A stretch of 64,000 nt of DNA from assembly GCA_030512295.1 (NCBI GenBank), contig JAULSR010000001.1, positions 3,123,001 through 3,187,000 of the forward strand, in the 5' to 3' direction. The notes under the pieces were generated by a model that saw only the letters and a list, made by a program, of their open reading frames with translations, searched no databases and was not told where the DNA came from. Source of the stretch: Bombardia bombarda (lineage: Eukaryota; Ascomycota; Sordariomycetes; Sordariales; Lasiosphaeriaceae). The stretch's first letter is position 1. Each line of letters begins with the position of its first letter. A program made the position numbers and the translations under genes. Shown piece by piece: positions 46,615 to 58,456 of the stretch.

Positions 46615-48186
46615 CTATTCCTGGTCATAGACCCACACGGCCTTGCCGTCCTTGTTGGTAGTAATCTTGCGGTCCAATATCTCTTTTACGACCTCCTGCA
46701 CACCCTGCTTGCCGCGCGTGCCCTTGACAAAGTGTCGGAGAACCTCGCCGCGGGTCATGACGCCCAGCATGACCTGCTCCTCCACGTCCTTCTCGGTCGG
46801 GAGGCCGCATCCCTTGTAGGGATAGCTATAGTAGTCTGCGTCTGTGAGCAGCTCGACCGGCTTGTCCTCTTTGGAGACGGCGAAGAAAGGCTCCGCGATG
46901 TTGTCCATTCCGACGGCGTCCAGAGACTCGGGCTCCCACTTGGGGGCTCTCTTCTCAATAAGCAGCGCCGTGACGCCCTCGGTGAAGTCGTGGCTCTTCA
47001 TGAACTTGTCGGCAATCTGGTGCTCGCGGATGAATGTGTTCGCGATGGACCAGCTCCCGCCGATGCGCATCTGCCTGAGCGCAACATTGACCGCTGTTGG
47101 CGATCTCTGGTACAGGGTGTGGATTGTCTCCTCCGCCCACGACTTGGTGGCTCCCTCCTCGGCGCGCAGAGCCTGGATGATTTCGGTGATGTCGTTGTGA
47201 CGGAAGCAGCGGTCGATTGCCTTGCGCAGCTCGCCGGAGATCAGCATGGGCTGGTCGTGGGGCAGGCCTGTGCAGTACTCCTCGATGGTGGCGTTGATGG
47301 TCGCGAGACGCTTCTCCATGTTGTCGTAGTCCTTGAAGCGCAGCTCGGCGAGGCGAGACTCGAGGCTCTGGAGACTGGTGGAGTGGAGGTAGTGCGTGGC
47401 AACGCCTGAGTAGAACACATTCGGCCCTGTCAACCTCGCGCTGGTAAGAGCGAGATAGGTTCCGACCGAGCCAGCCATCCTGGGCAGGAAGAAGGAAGCG
47501 CCCACATCGGGGAAGAAGCCGATGGTTGTCTCGGGCATGGCGAATACTGTGCGCTCCGTCGCGATTCTGAAGGGGGCGTGGATGCTGAGCCCGACTCCTC
47601 CACCCATTGTGATGCCGTCCATAAAGGCGACATAGGGCTTGTTGTATGTCGCGATCAGGTGGTCCAGCTTGTATTCGAGTGCGAAGTATTCGGCGGACCT
47701 CCTCTGGCCTTCCTCGCCCTCCTTATTCCACAGGGCCAGAGCGGCGACGTCGCCGCCGGCGCAAAAAGCCTTTTCCCCAGCACCCTTCATGATAATGACA
47801 TTGGCCATGTCGGACTTGCTCCATTCGAGTAGGCGGGGGCGATCTTTCGGATCATGGAGCCATTGAGGGCATTGAGCTTTTTCGGCCGGTTGAGTTCGAT
47901 GGAGCGCATGCCGTACAGGCTGTTGAAGACGACATCCTCGGGCTCGTCCCCCTCGAGCGGCTTGAAAACCTCGATGGCGGCCTTGGTCGACATCTACGGC
48001 GGGCTGTCAGCTCACAGCAGCACAGCATGCACGACAGACACACGGAGATGCTGGGCTTACTTGGACACGGGCTGCCGTGGGGGACGACGACGACAGGACC
48101 TTTGCGCGGAGAGGCATTGCGAAGCTGCGCTGACAGCCGCGGCACGCAGCTGAGGCTGCCGTGACGGCTCGGTTTGCAGTGAACAT
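46615..48186 (-). CDS. EHD3: 3-hydroxyisobutyryl-CoA hydrolase, mitochondrial (apparent frameshift)
   Basis: This crotonase-fold enzyme releases 3-hydroxyisobutyrate in valine breakdown; the yeast relative Ehd3 is a mitochondrial ribosomal protein. Exon 1 (48186-48061) encodes a classical mitochondrial presequence, MFTANRAVTAASAACRG, with basic residues and no acids; the 67-nt intron 47994-48060 leads to MSTKAAIEVFKPLEGDEPED. Crotonase motifs are intact: KAFCAGGDVAAL, DGITMGGGVGLS and PETTIGFFPDVGASFFLPRM. Total about 500 residues, normal length. As sequenced, the frame breaks after SMIRKIAP, and the conserved continuation RLLEWSKSDMANV is in the next frame, directly abutting. The break lies in a five-base run (47835-47839) with no splice sites nearby, so it is most likely a one-base sequence error; a true mutation would inactivate the gene. 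Confidence 0.9.
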
Positions 48187-48599
48187 CTAAATATCTATAT
48201 TATAAATGCCCTCTGCCTGTAGACCATTGTTGGGGCACTGGAGGATCCGGGCAGGTTGTTGATTAGCGACAAATGGGGGCGAGCAAAAGCAGCCCGCTTG
48301 TCCGTGTCCACTGTTGAAATGCAGCTTCAAGGTTGAGCCAGGACCTTGCAAAGACCCACCATCAGCTAGTTCGGCTGTCAGTGGACCAATCAGAACGCGG
48401 CGCTGTCCAGTCCACTCGAAAAGCTTGGTGCACCTTCGCCGCGCTCACGCCTGAGCGCCGCAACAATCCACCAGCCTCAGTCGCTGAACAACTGTCGCCA
48501 AAATCCAGTCCAGAAGTTGACCCGCCCTGACCTTGACTGCATCACCACTTTCGCGCCTTTTTACAAGACCTAACCCACGCTACCGAGCGCAAACAAATC
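48187..48599. other. Compact bidirectional promoter
   Basis: 413 bp separate the HIBYL-CoA hydrolase and Sm-D2 start codons. It contains a CCAATCAGA box near the middle. Confidence 0.6.
48386..48390 (+). promoter_or_regulatory. CCAAT box (CCAATCAGA) in bidirectional promoter
   Basis: This matches the preferred fungal CCAAT-binding complex site CCAATCA. It is about 200 bases from either start codon. Confidence 0.55.
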
Positions 48600-49225
48600 A
48601 TGGCGGACGCAAAGATTCAGTCAGTCCCTCCCGTCACGCCCAAATCATCTTGGCGGCCCTCAAGCTACTCAACCATGCCAGAATGTCGATACTAACCAGT
48701 GTGATCCGCTAGGGAGCTTCTCACGAAGCCGCGCAACGAGCTCACGTACGCCCGCCCTCACCACCTCCCTCTCCCATTCGGTTTCGCATAGCTTCCACGC
48801 CCGCCCCCCAATATACTAATGACGTAACAGCGAGTATGAGGTGTCGATGCTCGAGGAGCACGAGTTCTCTGCCGGCCCCCTCTCGATCCTGCAGACGGCA
48901 GTCCGAAGCCACACCCAGGTCCTCATATCGCTTCGTAATGGGCGCAAGATCCTGGCCAGAGTCAAGGCCTTTGACCGCCACATGAACCTGGTGCTGGAGA
49001 ACGTAAAGGAGATGTGGACGGAGACGCCTCGGCTCGCCAACGGGAAGAAGGGAAAGCCGACGAACAAGGATAGATTCATCAGCAAGATGTACATCTCACT
49101 CACCTACCTACTACTACTACCTACATACATGCCCCATGCTAGTTTATTTGGTTGGTTTTGCTGACCATGAATTTTTCTCTAGGTTTTTGAGAGGAGACTC
49201 TATCATCCTGGTCCTCCTCAGTTAG
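48600..49225 (+). CDS. SMD2: Small nuclear ribonucleoprotein Sm-D2
   Basis: Sm-D2 is one of seven Sm proteins forming the ring on U1, U2, U4 and U5 snRNA. Exons are 48600-48619, 48713-48745, 48831-49088 and 49183-49225, giving 117 residues, the usual length. Introns are 93, 85 and 94 nt with clear ACTAAC/ACTAAT branch sites. The first two coding exons are tiny (20 and 33 nt) and encode MADAKIQELLTKPRNELT. Sm1 motif: TQVLISLRNGRKILARVKAFDRHMNLVLENVKE; Sm2 motif: ISKMFLRGDSIILVLLS, split by the last intron. A reading of exon 3 alone runs into intron 3 and gives a wrong C-terminus. Confidence 0.95.
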
Positions 49226-49522
49226 AGAAGAGGCTTTCGCATATGACTTAGGTATTGGGTCAATGATTTCCTTCGTTATCGTCGGAGACAAAATAGGGAC
49301 ATTAAATTAGGGATTGGTTTGAGCTGGCGTTCAGTTGTTAAGTGTATGATTTTTTTTATTCTGGTAAAATATCGACAAAAATACCCAGATGTGTTGTGCT
49401 CTCATATTTAACAGCAAGTTTTATTCACTTGCTCGCTGCAGGCTCATACAGGGGCAGTGCGTTCTTTACACCCCTCCGTTCTCATCATACCGAATCCGTA
49501 CCATGACCAGACCCGCAACAAT

Positions 49523-51444
49523 CTAGAGACTCTCCCAGTCATCATCGGCCTTCTTATCACCAGCCCCGGCGAGCCCAAGAAAGAAACTAGCCAACCCCCA
49601 AGCGCCAGGATCGGGGACTTGCTCGAACCCTGACCCGCCGATATACACGGTGCGTCCCAGGCTAGCCTTCATCCCCTTAGTGCCCTCGGCTGCGGACTTT
49701 GAAGCCTCGGCCGCCTGCTTCACGTCCCCTGTCTGCTCAAGAACATCGACAAACGGATACAGAGCATCGACCAGCGTGCGGTCACCGGGGCGAGCTGGTG
49801 TGTATTTAGAAAAGGCGGCGCAGCTTTGTCTCAGTGCACCGGCCCAAACCTCTGGCGAAGCTTCACCCGCATCCGTCGACCGCAATGCGGCCAAGAGGGC
49901 GTTCAGGAAGATGGCATACAAGGCCCCAGATGTGCCATCCATCTCCTTCTCCACCACCGGGACAATACCAGCGAGGTCTACCACGGCATCCCCTGACAGT
50001 GGGTTTGACTTGAGGTGCTTCAGAATGGCTATAGTCTATCTGTCAGCACATATCTCAAGGGGCCTGGAACTTCATTCGACATACCTTCTGCGCCTCGCTT
50101 CAGCCCAATACCGCAATCACCATCTCCGACAATAGTGTCATATCGTGTCACCTCCGGCTCAGCCGACACCACAGCTTCCAACCCAGCAGACAGCGCGGCC
50201 TGCGCCGCCCCGCCGTCCATCGTCAACCCGCTCTTCTGAATCCCTCCCTCGCTGCCCGCGTCCTGGTCCCTTACCGCCGCGTTCTTCTCCTCCCACGTCA
50301 GCTTGGACACAGGCGACGACCACCCCGTCGCCTCACACGGGTAGTCGAGCAGCTCAATCATGCCCGGGCCGCCGATATCCGTATTCACCACGTTCAGCAG
50401 TGAGATGCTGAACCCCAGCCCGTTCAGACTGGTCATGTACGTGCCACTCAGAACACGGACCGGCCGGATGCCGTAGCCCTTCTCCAGCTGCGCCACCACC
50501 TCGGTCAAAATACCACCCATCTCCAACACGCTCACGCCGCCCAGGTTGTTCACCAGCAGCACCACCTCGTTCGAATTAACCGTCAGGAACGCGCGGTCCT
50601 CGTCGCTCTTGTTGAGCAGCTGCGCCAGCATCTTGCCGACCAGCTCTGGCAGCGCCACGTCCTTCTCCCTGCTCGAGCCCTGCTCGTTGTGGATGCCCAT
50701 GCCGATCTCCACCTCGCCGGCGCTCAGCTTATGGTCTTCGTCTTCTTCCGAGTCGGCCACCGCCGCGGCGCGCCCGGGCACATGCACGTGGTCGAGGCTG
50801 GCGCCGACGCTGACGAGGTTCTCGGCCGTCAGCCGCGCGACGCGCGCCACCTCGGCCAGGCTCCTGCCCTGCGCGGCCAGAGCGCCAGCGATCTTGTGCA
50901 CCAGCACCGTGCCGGCGATGCCGCGGCGGCCGACCTTGCCGGCGCGGGCGCGCCCGACGCCCACGTCGTCGCCTACCACTACCATCTCGACGTTGACGCC
51001 GGCCGCGCGCGCCTTCTCGACGGCCACGCCAAAGTTGAGCACGTCGCCGGTGTAGTTCATTACTGTTACTAGCACGCCGCCGGTTTGTTGTTGTTGTTTT
51101 TGTGAAGAAGATGATGACGGCGTTGGCTTGTTGTTGTCGACACGCGCCATGATGGCCGTCCGCACCTGCTCGGCGCTGGGGCTGGCAAAGATGGTGCCGG
51201 CCACGGCGGCGCTGAGGAGGCCTGGGCCGACCATGGCGGCGAAGGAGGGTTCGTGGCCGGAGCCGCCGCCGCTGATGAGGGAGACTTGCTGCTTGGTTGC
51301 ATAGTCGCGGCCGCCGCTGCCGGGGCGCCGGTAGATGATCTTGTTGGGGGCGTCGAGGGCAACGCCCGGGTTGGTCAGCGTGATGGCCTGCAGCGCTGTG
51401 TTGACCAGGTGTGTGGGGTCGTTGATGAAGTGCTTCGCCGACAT
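49523..51444 (-). CDS. DAK1: Dihydroxyacetone kinase, ATP-dependent
   Basis: The enzyme phosphorylates dihydroxyacetone (and often glyceraldehyde) with ATP, in glycerol use and DHA detoxification. Exons on the minus strand are 51444-50085 and 50028-49523 (621 residues); the 56-nt intron joins KRGAE to AILKHLKSNPLSGDAVVDLAG. The ATG at 51444 gives the typical start MSAKHFINDPTHLVNTAL; the upstream frame to 51504 is leader. The DhaK domain has SGGGSGHEPS, MNYTGDVLNFG and ASLDHVHVPGR, which carries the substrate-binding histidine. The C-terminal DhaL domain has DTIVGDGDCGIGLKRG, with the Mg-ATP aspartates, and DGTSGALY. An acidic Ser/Gln-rich insert separates parts of DhaK. Confidence 0.94.
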
Positions 51445-52725
51445 GATGAAAGTGGCTGGCTGTGGCTGGCTGGTGGACGGTAATGAGGTAAGATAGGTAT
51501 GCAATCAGATGATGATTGACCGGTATATCGTAGTAGGTGTGTATGTTGTTGGAGAAGGCGGGGGAAGCTTTGGGGTTTGAACGCTTGGGATGGTGAACTG
51601 ATTGGATTGTGGTATTGAAACAGTTGGACTGGATTGAAGCTATCTCAGGTAGCTGACACGTAAAAATAGGTTATGGCTTTATCAGTTGTGACTAAGGTAG
51701 ACGGCTCCCAAATATGAGATGAACGGGCTGTAGGGTTTAACCATCAAAGGTTTACAAGTCATAAAAAGCAGGCCGGGGACGATCAATCATGGGGTCGATG
51801 ACGATGCTTTATGATGGCGGGCGGCTCTTCTGTCCACCTTTGATTGTCATACAGCTCCCAATTGGGTGGAGCATCAAGGAAGGGACAAGTCAGTCAAAGT
51901 AGGCCACTAAGCAAGCCGAGTTGCTTTGTTTTGGGTGAACTGTTAGGTGGGTACAAGGGTATGAGATGTGCAAACAGGTAGCACGGTGATGTACGGGAAG
52001 AAACTTGAAACCCGAAGAGGGCGTACGACAAACCTCTATCTGCTCCGATGTGAGTACTCGCGTCTGTACATGTATAAATAAGTGAAGGCGGGGTAAGGAG
52101 ACTGCCGACTGCGAACAATCTACAGCTGTAATGCGGGGTGACTTTCACCCCTTTATGACCGAAAGGGTCTAGACAGCAAGTTCAGCCAAGTTGCAATATG
52201 AATGTGGAGCGTACGCTATTCATCTATTTCTTTACTTGCATTTGCCAACTGATATCTCCCATTATTCAGTACAGAAAAAGCAAGGAGCTAATCGGTTGAA
52301 GATAGATATCAACCTTGTAGCAATAACAATAAAAAGTATTTTCTCTTGATAGCTTCCGCCATCATGTGATAAATATGTAGTATGTAGCTCTATAAAATGG
52401 CCAGCCTCCAATATTCTCCACAGGCGATCACCTGGTCTCTTAACCATGCCAGTGTAGTGAGCCTTCAACCGCCCTGTACCCCTTTTCCAAAACCAGCTTA
52501 CCAACGCGGCGCTCTACAAAAGCTCTGTCGTGTTACTATAATTCGATATCCTGCTTGAAACCATTTCCCTTTAACGCCAATCTCATATCCCCATGCATGA
52601 AACCCCTCGAGCCATAATAATCCCTCCAAATGTCCGACGCATCCAAAATTACCTAACCGCTGACCAATGAAGACCGTGATAGAAGGGACAACAACAATAA
52701 CAACAAAGAGTCGATGCTCCTCCAT
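51445..52725. other. Upstream region of dihydroxyacetone kinase gene
   Basis: 1.3 kb hold the promoter of the kinase gene and the 3' flank of the GH76 gene. No ORF is supported. Confidence 0.5.
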
Positions 52726-54245
52726 TTATATCATCACAAACGCGCTACCACCCATAATACTGAACAGAATAGCCGTGGTCAAAAACCCTGCAGCCACCCT
52801 GTCACCCGTCTTGATAGGCGGCAGCTCCGAGCCCGGTGCTTTCGCATTATCCAAGCCGGCATTCGGATCACCAACCGACGTGCCGCCCGTGCTCGCCGTC
52901 ACGGGCACGGGCGTCGAGACCTGGTCGACGAGCGTGTACATGATGGCCGACAAGGCGTTCATCTGCTCGCCCACGCCGACGAGGCCGTCAAAGCCGCCCT
53001 CGGTCCACTTGAACCCGCACGCGGTGCCGGGGATGCCGCGGAACTCACTAGGGTCTGGTGTCCCCGTGCAGGCTTGTGCGGCGGCCGTGGCGCTCGCCTG
53101 CAACAGCGGGCTGATCGTCTTGAACAGGTCGGGCACCATCTGCATCGTGCCTGCCATCCAGCGCGTGAGGTAGCCTTTGAAGCTCTGCTGGTCGATGTCG
53201 CAGAAGCCGCGCGGCTCGCAGAACTGCTCGACAAGGATGCTGTTGTTGTAGAATAGGTTCGTGGTTGCGGAGAGGAGGTTGTCGACCCGGCCCCGCCAGG
53301 CGGTCGTGGTCGAGCCGTTGCTGATGTTGGTCATGACGGCGGCGCCGTGCAGGAAGATGCCTTGGTTGTAGCTCCATTGGATCTGGTCGATGTCGGCTTC
53401 TTTGCAGTTTGTGTTGTCTGTTACGGTGACGCCGTCAAAGACCCTGCCGTCTGGTTTGATCAGGCCGATGCCCTCCTCCCATGCGTAGACTTTCGTTGCC
53501 CAGTCTGCGTAGGTCTGGTTGCCGGTGAATCGAGCAAGGCGCGCGGCTATGTTGAAGAAGCAACCGTTGGAGATGGAGTTCTTGTAGTTGAAGCCGTTGT
53601 TGAAGGCTGAGATTTGCCACCGCAGCCCGCCGCCGCACGAGCCCTCGGCCTCGACCTCTTGATATCGCTGAACATATCTGTTGAATACGGCTTGCACGAG
53701 CGCAAGCCACTGTGGTTGATCGGCTGGAGGATTAGGGAAGTTGTTTTCGGCTGCAGACATGGCGGCCATGGCCCAGAAACCTTGGTCGTCGTTCCCTTCG
53801 GTTCTGGTTTGGTTCTCTGGCTCAAAGTTCCTTGTCGGGGCTGCCTGGTGTAGCATAGCTTGTGATGTGACTTCGTTATATGTGTCGTCCCCCGTGAGAA
53901 GCCAGTAGTCAATCATCGTTCCGAACATGGCTCCCGCCTCCCACCCTGCGTATATTAGCAGGACGAACATGAGCCTAGAATACAAGCAAACCTACAAAAG
54001 TATGGATCCGGGAGATTGCCCGGGACGTCACCAGTTCTATTCCCCGTGTAATACTTCATCAGCCCGAATGCTATTGTGCTGGTAGCTGATTTGACGGAGG
54101 CTGTAAAAGAGTCAGCTTTCCATGTTCACTGAAAGGGCAGCAGGTTAGGGGTTATCTGACCATCATCACCGATGGTGAGATCGATAGCAACAGTCGACTG
54201 AGCCAACAGGCTCACAGCACCTGCAATCCAAACGAATCCCCTCAT
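52726..54245 (-). CDS. GH76 family GPI-anchored mannosidase/transglycosidase (Dfg5/Dcw1-like)
   Basis: Dfg5/Dcw1 proteins act at the plasma membrane and are thought to transfer GPI-linked wall proteins onto wall glucan. Exons on the minus strand are 54245-54161, 54100-53996 and 53945-52726, giving 469 residues; introns are 60 and 50 nt. Exon 1 encodes a signal peptide (MRGFVWIAGAVSLLAQSTVA), and the exon 2-3 junction restores YFWWEAGAMFGTMIDYW. The catalytic Asp pair is in EGNDDQGFWAMAAMSAAE (about residue 120). CFFNIAARLARFTGNQTYADWA and SYNQGIFLHGAAVM are family signatures. Several N-glycosylation sites are present. The hydrophobic C-terminus (AAGFLTTAILFSIMGGSAFVMI) is a GPI signal. A simple ORF beginning MYSRLMFVLL is intron read-through. 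Confidence 0.94.
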
Positions 54246-55892
54246 TGTAAAAGCGAATGTCGCTGGTGGAAACCGAGATGGTGAGTATAGACGCAATGTG
54301 AAACAAAGTTAAATGCCAAGACTTCGAGTAGAATATAGCAGCATGCTCGTCAATATCGAGACAGCCAACGTCCAAAATACGAGGCCAGTCGTTGGAGAAG
54401 GAAGTGAATAGAATGTCGTGTTCGAGAATCGGATAAAGGAATCGTATTGTCTCCAGGACCAGAAACAGCTGTCGACCAGCAAACAATAGTACTTTGAATT
54501 GAATAGATAACTGAGAGGAAGCCCGCCCAACCTGGAGCTTCGTGTGTTGATGAAAAACTGAAATACCGAACTGGCGATAGTAGAACACACAAAAAAGAAT
54601 GCCACGTCTAGGGCCTCTGAAGAGAGAAGTGAAGAATAACAGTAGTAGAATGAAGGGTATAAACGAACCCCCCAATCACCATACGAGGCTATTGTGAAAA
54701 GAAAAAAGACAAGACAAGAACAACAAGAAGAAGAAGAAAGGATGAAGAAAGGAACGGTCGGATTCATGAAACGTTCAGGTCGACATCGATTCAACCTGAC
54801 AAAGAGAACCCAGGAGAAGGCGGCGCAGCGGGACTCGCAGCCACGGGACCAGCCTGCAACGAGGAGTTTCCCTAGCATCCCGCCGCCCATTTACCTCTTC
54901 CCATAACGTTACCTAGACCAGGAGGTGCCTGCAATCTTCTCTCGGTAAGACAGCCGAACTGGTGCACACCACGCACAAACCCCATACACAGCCTCAATTA
55001 TTACCAAGAGTGGTGAAGGGTCTCTTGCATTTGCCTGTCGTCGCAGCGGACTTTAGGATGAGGGATGAAACGCATCGAGTTCGAGACCCCTGTCTCACGA
55101 GGCTTCATAAGCGGGGCGCGGCACGCCAAGAAAAAGATACTTGGTCCATGTATCCCGGACGAGCAAGCAGGCCAACACGAAGTCCAGCTTGGAAGGGGAA
55201 TGTGTGCGTATTACGTTGAGACTCGCAAAAGAGAAGGCTGCACTGGCGCGCGCGGAATACGAGAAGCGGCCGATGACCAAGACAGCCCTTTCTCGTGACC
55301 TAACATTTCTGTATTTAGATATTCAGATGGTTGGAGCTGGCCTCGACCAAAGGCTGACTGACAGGTGGTGGGGCATGCGTCAAGTTTTAGATCCAGCTCG
55401 ACGCCCGCTTCTGATTGGCTGTAGGCCACCCCAAACCCCTGAATGGGATCTGATGGCCGACCAGTTGACCATAACTGGCCAACAACATATCTATATACGT
55501 ATCCTGTGGAGAACTGACATGGAAATGCATGGCTTGTAGATAGATTGGAGAGGTGCAAAATATGAGCGACAAGCATCTGGATCTGCAAACCGTGAGATAA
55601 TCTCAGGATCGAGTGGGGCGATCACCGTGGACATGACTGGCAATTAGTTCTAGGTACTCACCTACCCAATAACCCAACTACTGGTACTTCACCAACGCTG
55701 ATTGAAAATCGTTGGAAGTGGCTTCTTCATAGTACCATATCCAGGTACCTACTCGGTGGTAGCCATGTGCTTGGTATTTTTCTCTCCTTATATCTCAGTC
55801 CAGGCGCTGCTTTTGGGTATCTACAAGGTAACATGTGCGAAACAACAGCCTCATTTCCCACGATCTTTGCGCGCTTCGGTCCAGAAGGACTC
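54246..55892. other. Upstream region of the GH76 gene
   Basis: 1.65 kb without a supported gene. A purine-rich AAGA-type stretch occurs at about 54694-54745. The 193-codon minus-strand frame at 54309-54890 is Cys/Phe-rich noise across this tract. Confidence 0.5.
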
Positions 55893-57002
55893 CTAGGCCT
55901 TCCGCTTCTTGACCGGTCTGTCGGGGCTCTCATCCAAGGCATCTTCCACATCCGAGTCCTCCTCGCCAGACTCGAAGTCAAGGTCGCTGAGGTCTTCGTT
56001 CCCCTGCGCTTGAGCTGCTGGTCGTCAGTGTCTTGTCAAAGGGAGGAGGCACTGTTAATCAAACTCACTGAAGTACTTGATAGCCCCTGGCCAAAGATCA
56101 TCCGAGATGGCGAGAGCGAGCATGTCTCCCTCCGGAAAGATCTCCAACTCATTCTCATCCTCTTCCTCATCGTCCTCCTCGTCGTCCTCCTCATCGTCCT
56201 CGTCCATGAGGCTCGTAGCCTCTCCGCCAGCCTTGTGCAGCTCCCGTCTCGCCCTCTCCTTCTCGTTGGCTAACCGGCTCTCCTCGGCAGTGGTCCTCCT
56301 GCCAATGAAGCCGAGCCAAGCGAAGAAGCTCAGGCCACCGAGCCCGACGGCCTCAATCTTGTCCTTGAGCGCCTTCTGCTTGGGCGTCAGGGCGTCCTTC
56401 TTGGCCACCGCGGCGCCATTCTGCGCGCCGGCCTGCTCCTCGTCCCACACGGCCTTGACAAGGCTCAGAAGGCCAAGGGTCAGGTCCTTGCCCTTCTTCC
56501 ACTTGATGTCCACCGGCTCGCTGACGAGGCCCGTCGTGTTGCCCTTGGAGCGGCGGTGCCAGAACTTCTTCTCGATGACCGTGTCCTCAAAGTACTCGTT
56601 CTCCTTGAACTCGAAGCGGATGGAGACGCTGCGCGGGTCGCCGCTCCCGCCGTTCTCGATCTCGAAGTGCGACACGGACAGCGAGGTGAGAGAGTTGAGC
56701 AGGAGGGCCGAGTCGGACGGCTGGATGTACTCGTCAATGTCGGCGGGTGCCTGCTCGAGAACCAGAGGCCAGAAGTTTGGGATCTGGGCAACGATCTTTT
56801 GGCGCTTCTCATACAGCGGCTGCGTCAGCTGCACCTGCTGGCGGACTGTTATGCGACAAGGCGTATTAGCCACTAAGTTAGGTAAGGTAGGTGTGCTGCA
56901 TATGCGTAAAAACTCACTGATTTCCGTCTCGACATCGTCGAATTCTCTTTCAATATCCGCCAGCTGCGCGTACGTGACCATCGTTTCCTCGAAAGTAGCC
57001 AT
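55893..57002 (-). CDS. Vps75-like NAP-family histone chaperone
   Basis: NAP-fold chaperones bind H3-H4; Vps75 works with the acetyltransferase Rtt109. Exons on the minus strand are 57002-56918, 56845-56069 and 56017-55893 (328 residues). Intron 1 (56846-56917, 72 nt) is a stop-free multiple of three, so an unspliced reading adds 24 foreign residues; splicing joins DDVETEI to IRQQVQLTQPLYEKR. Intron 2 (51 nt) leads to the acidic tail and a basic end, RPVKKRKA, resembling a nuclear signal. Family features: long N-terminal dimerisation helix, IPNFWPLVLEQAP, FEFKENEYFEDTVIEKKFWH and an acidic stretch (DEDDEEDDEEDDEEEDE). An insert of about 75 residues between the core and the tail (KKDALTPKQKALKDKIEAVG) is larger than in yeast. 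The Vps75 rather than SET label is an inference. Confidence 0.85.
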
Positions 57003-57066
57003 ATTTGCGGTGATTTTTGAAGCTGTGCAAATAAATCGGTGCAGATGAGAAAAAATCAAGAAGCAC

Positions 57067-57100
<34 letters not shown>

Positions 57101-58456
57101 ATATTTCTTCGTGCCGTTTCACAGCTTTTAAAATTCGGCGCTACTACGGTACCCCAGCCGTGAATTTGGGGGGAAATCCAAGCTACCCTAGCGTGTAGAC
57201 TGTAGGGCCGTGTTAGCAATTTGTCTCCATTAACTGGGGGCTTCAACTTGTCCGGATTCCTCGATCGGGGATTTTTGGACACAAAATAATTCGGGCTGTG
57301 ATAGTGGCACGACGGGAGTGCGAGCTGAGAGGAGAGGGGCAGTTGAATGGTGGGGGAGATTCACTGGGCGCCAAGCTAAAAGCCAGGACCAACCTGGCTA
57401 CGCTAGAAACTTGGAGGTACCCAGGTACCTTCCCACACGGACATGCACATTGTGCATTTGGAGAATTGCCAGCCCAGACAACAGACTTGGAGGTGCACGA
57501 GGAACCACATCCGAGTCCAAGATACAAAAACCAGGGAAAAACCCAGACTGTGTTCAGCTCAACACTTCATCCCGTTTGCTACATCAATGATGTGTTTAAG
57601 AGGCTCGACCAATCTAGCATCACCTCTGGACCGCATGTAGAGATGCCAACATGATTCCGTTATCGGGTCACCGATCTCCCTGAATGCCTTGCGTAATGGA
57701 CAGGAATGGCTGGAGCAGTCCATTTGAACAGAGTCGCAGCCCAGGCCACTTGCTCACTTGCTCGACTTCAGGTGCCGTTTGCACTTTCCAGCTGGTCTTT
57801 TCATATTATCCCTCATCGCCAACGCCCGTGCATTTAGGTTGACTTTACTGTATCTGCCGACCGTGGCCGGACTGTATCTTATCTCCCGGACAGACGGACG
57901 GGCTAGGGAGAAAACTTTCCAGTGTGTCATCTCACCGAGAAGCCCGAAGTCGGGCTTGTCGTTTGTCGCTTGTCAAGACGACCTGGCTAGGCTCAGGCGG
58001 TCGATCCATCACAACTGATCTCGTCACTAGCAGCACCCCTAAATCTCTTTGTCCAGTCGGACTCCCGCAATTGACTTTCTCTTTGCTCACAACCCCAACT
58101 GCACATGACGGCTCTATTCAAGACGACCTGACCTTGCCTCGATCTTATCAGCTCGACTGCAAGCCGGCTTGTCAGATGGGATTGCAGCTTTGGTGACAAA
58201 GAGGGAGGCTAGTAGGCCTACTCCGCTGCAATTCCACATATACGAAACGCAAACCAGAGGGAGGCGAAAACCATATTTTTTTTCTCTCGGTTCCATAGCA
58301 GCTGCAAGGTTGGGTCTTTGACAAGGTTTCTGGTAAAGGAATTTTACCTGCAATTCACAGAAACATAAATCACAACCACCCAGCGATATAGGGCGCTCAA
58401 TAGTGAGGTCGACAGAACCAAAACACACAATTTCCTTATACGCGTCTGACGACAAG
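57003..58456. other. Divergent promoter of Vps75-like and asparaginase genes
   Basis: 1.45 kb without a supported ORF. It contains the (GACA)8 microsatellite next to the Vps75-like start. Confidence 0.5.
57067..57098. repeat. (GACA)8 microsatellite in the 5' leader
   Basis: Eight perfect GACA units lie about 65 bases upstream of the Vps75-like ATG. The in-frame upstream reading across them is stop-free (SVCLSVCLSV), so the unit count affects any alternative start. Confidence 0.9.

Noticed and set aside
14888..54245. A functional cluster linking FPP synthase, dolichol kinase and wall genes
   Set aside because: The genes are 28-40 kb apart with unrelated genes between them and no shared regulatory motif that I can see.
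54309..54890. 193-codon minus-strand frame upstream of the GH76 gene
   Set aside because: Phe/Cys/Ser-rich translation of a purine tract; it overlaps the promoter and leader of a well-defined gene.
55066..55110. GAGTTCGAGACCCC as a tRNA B-box
   Set aside because: No matching A-box or cloverleaf arms can be drawn around it.
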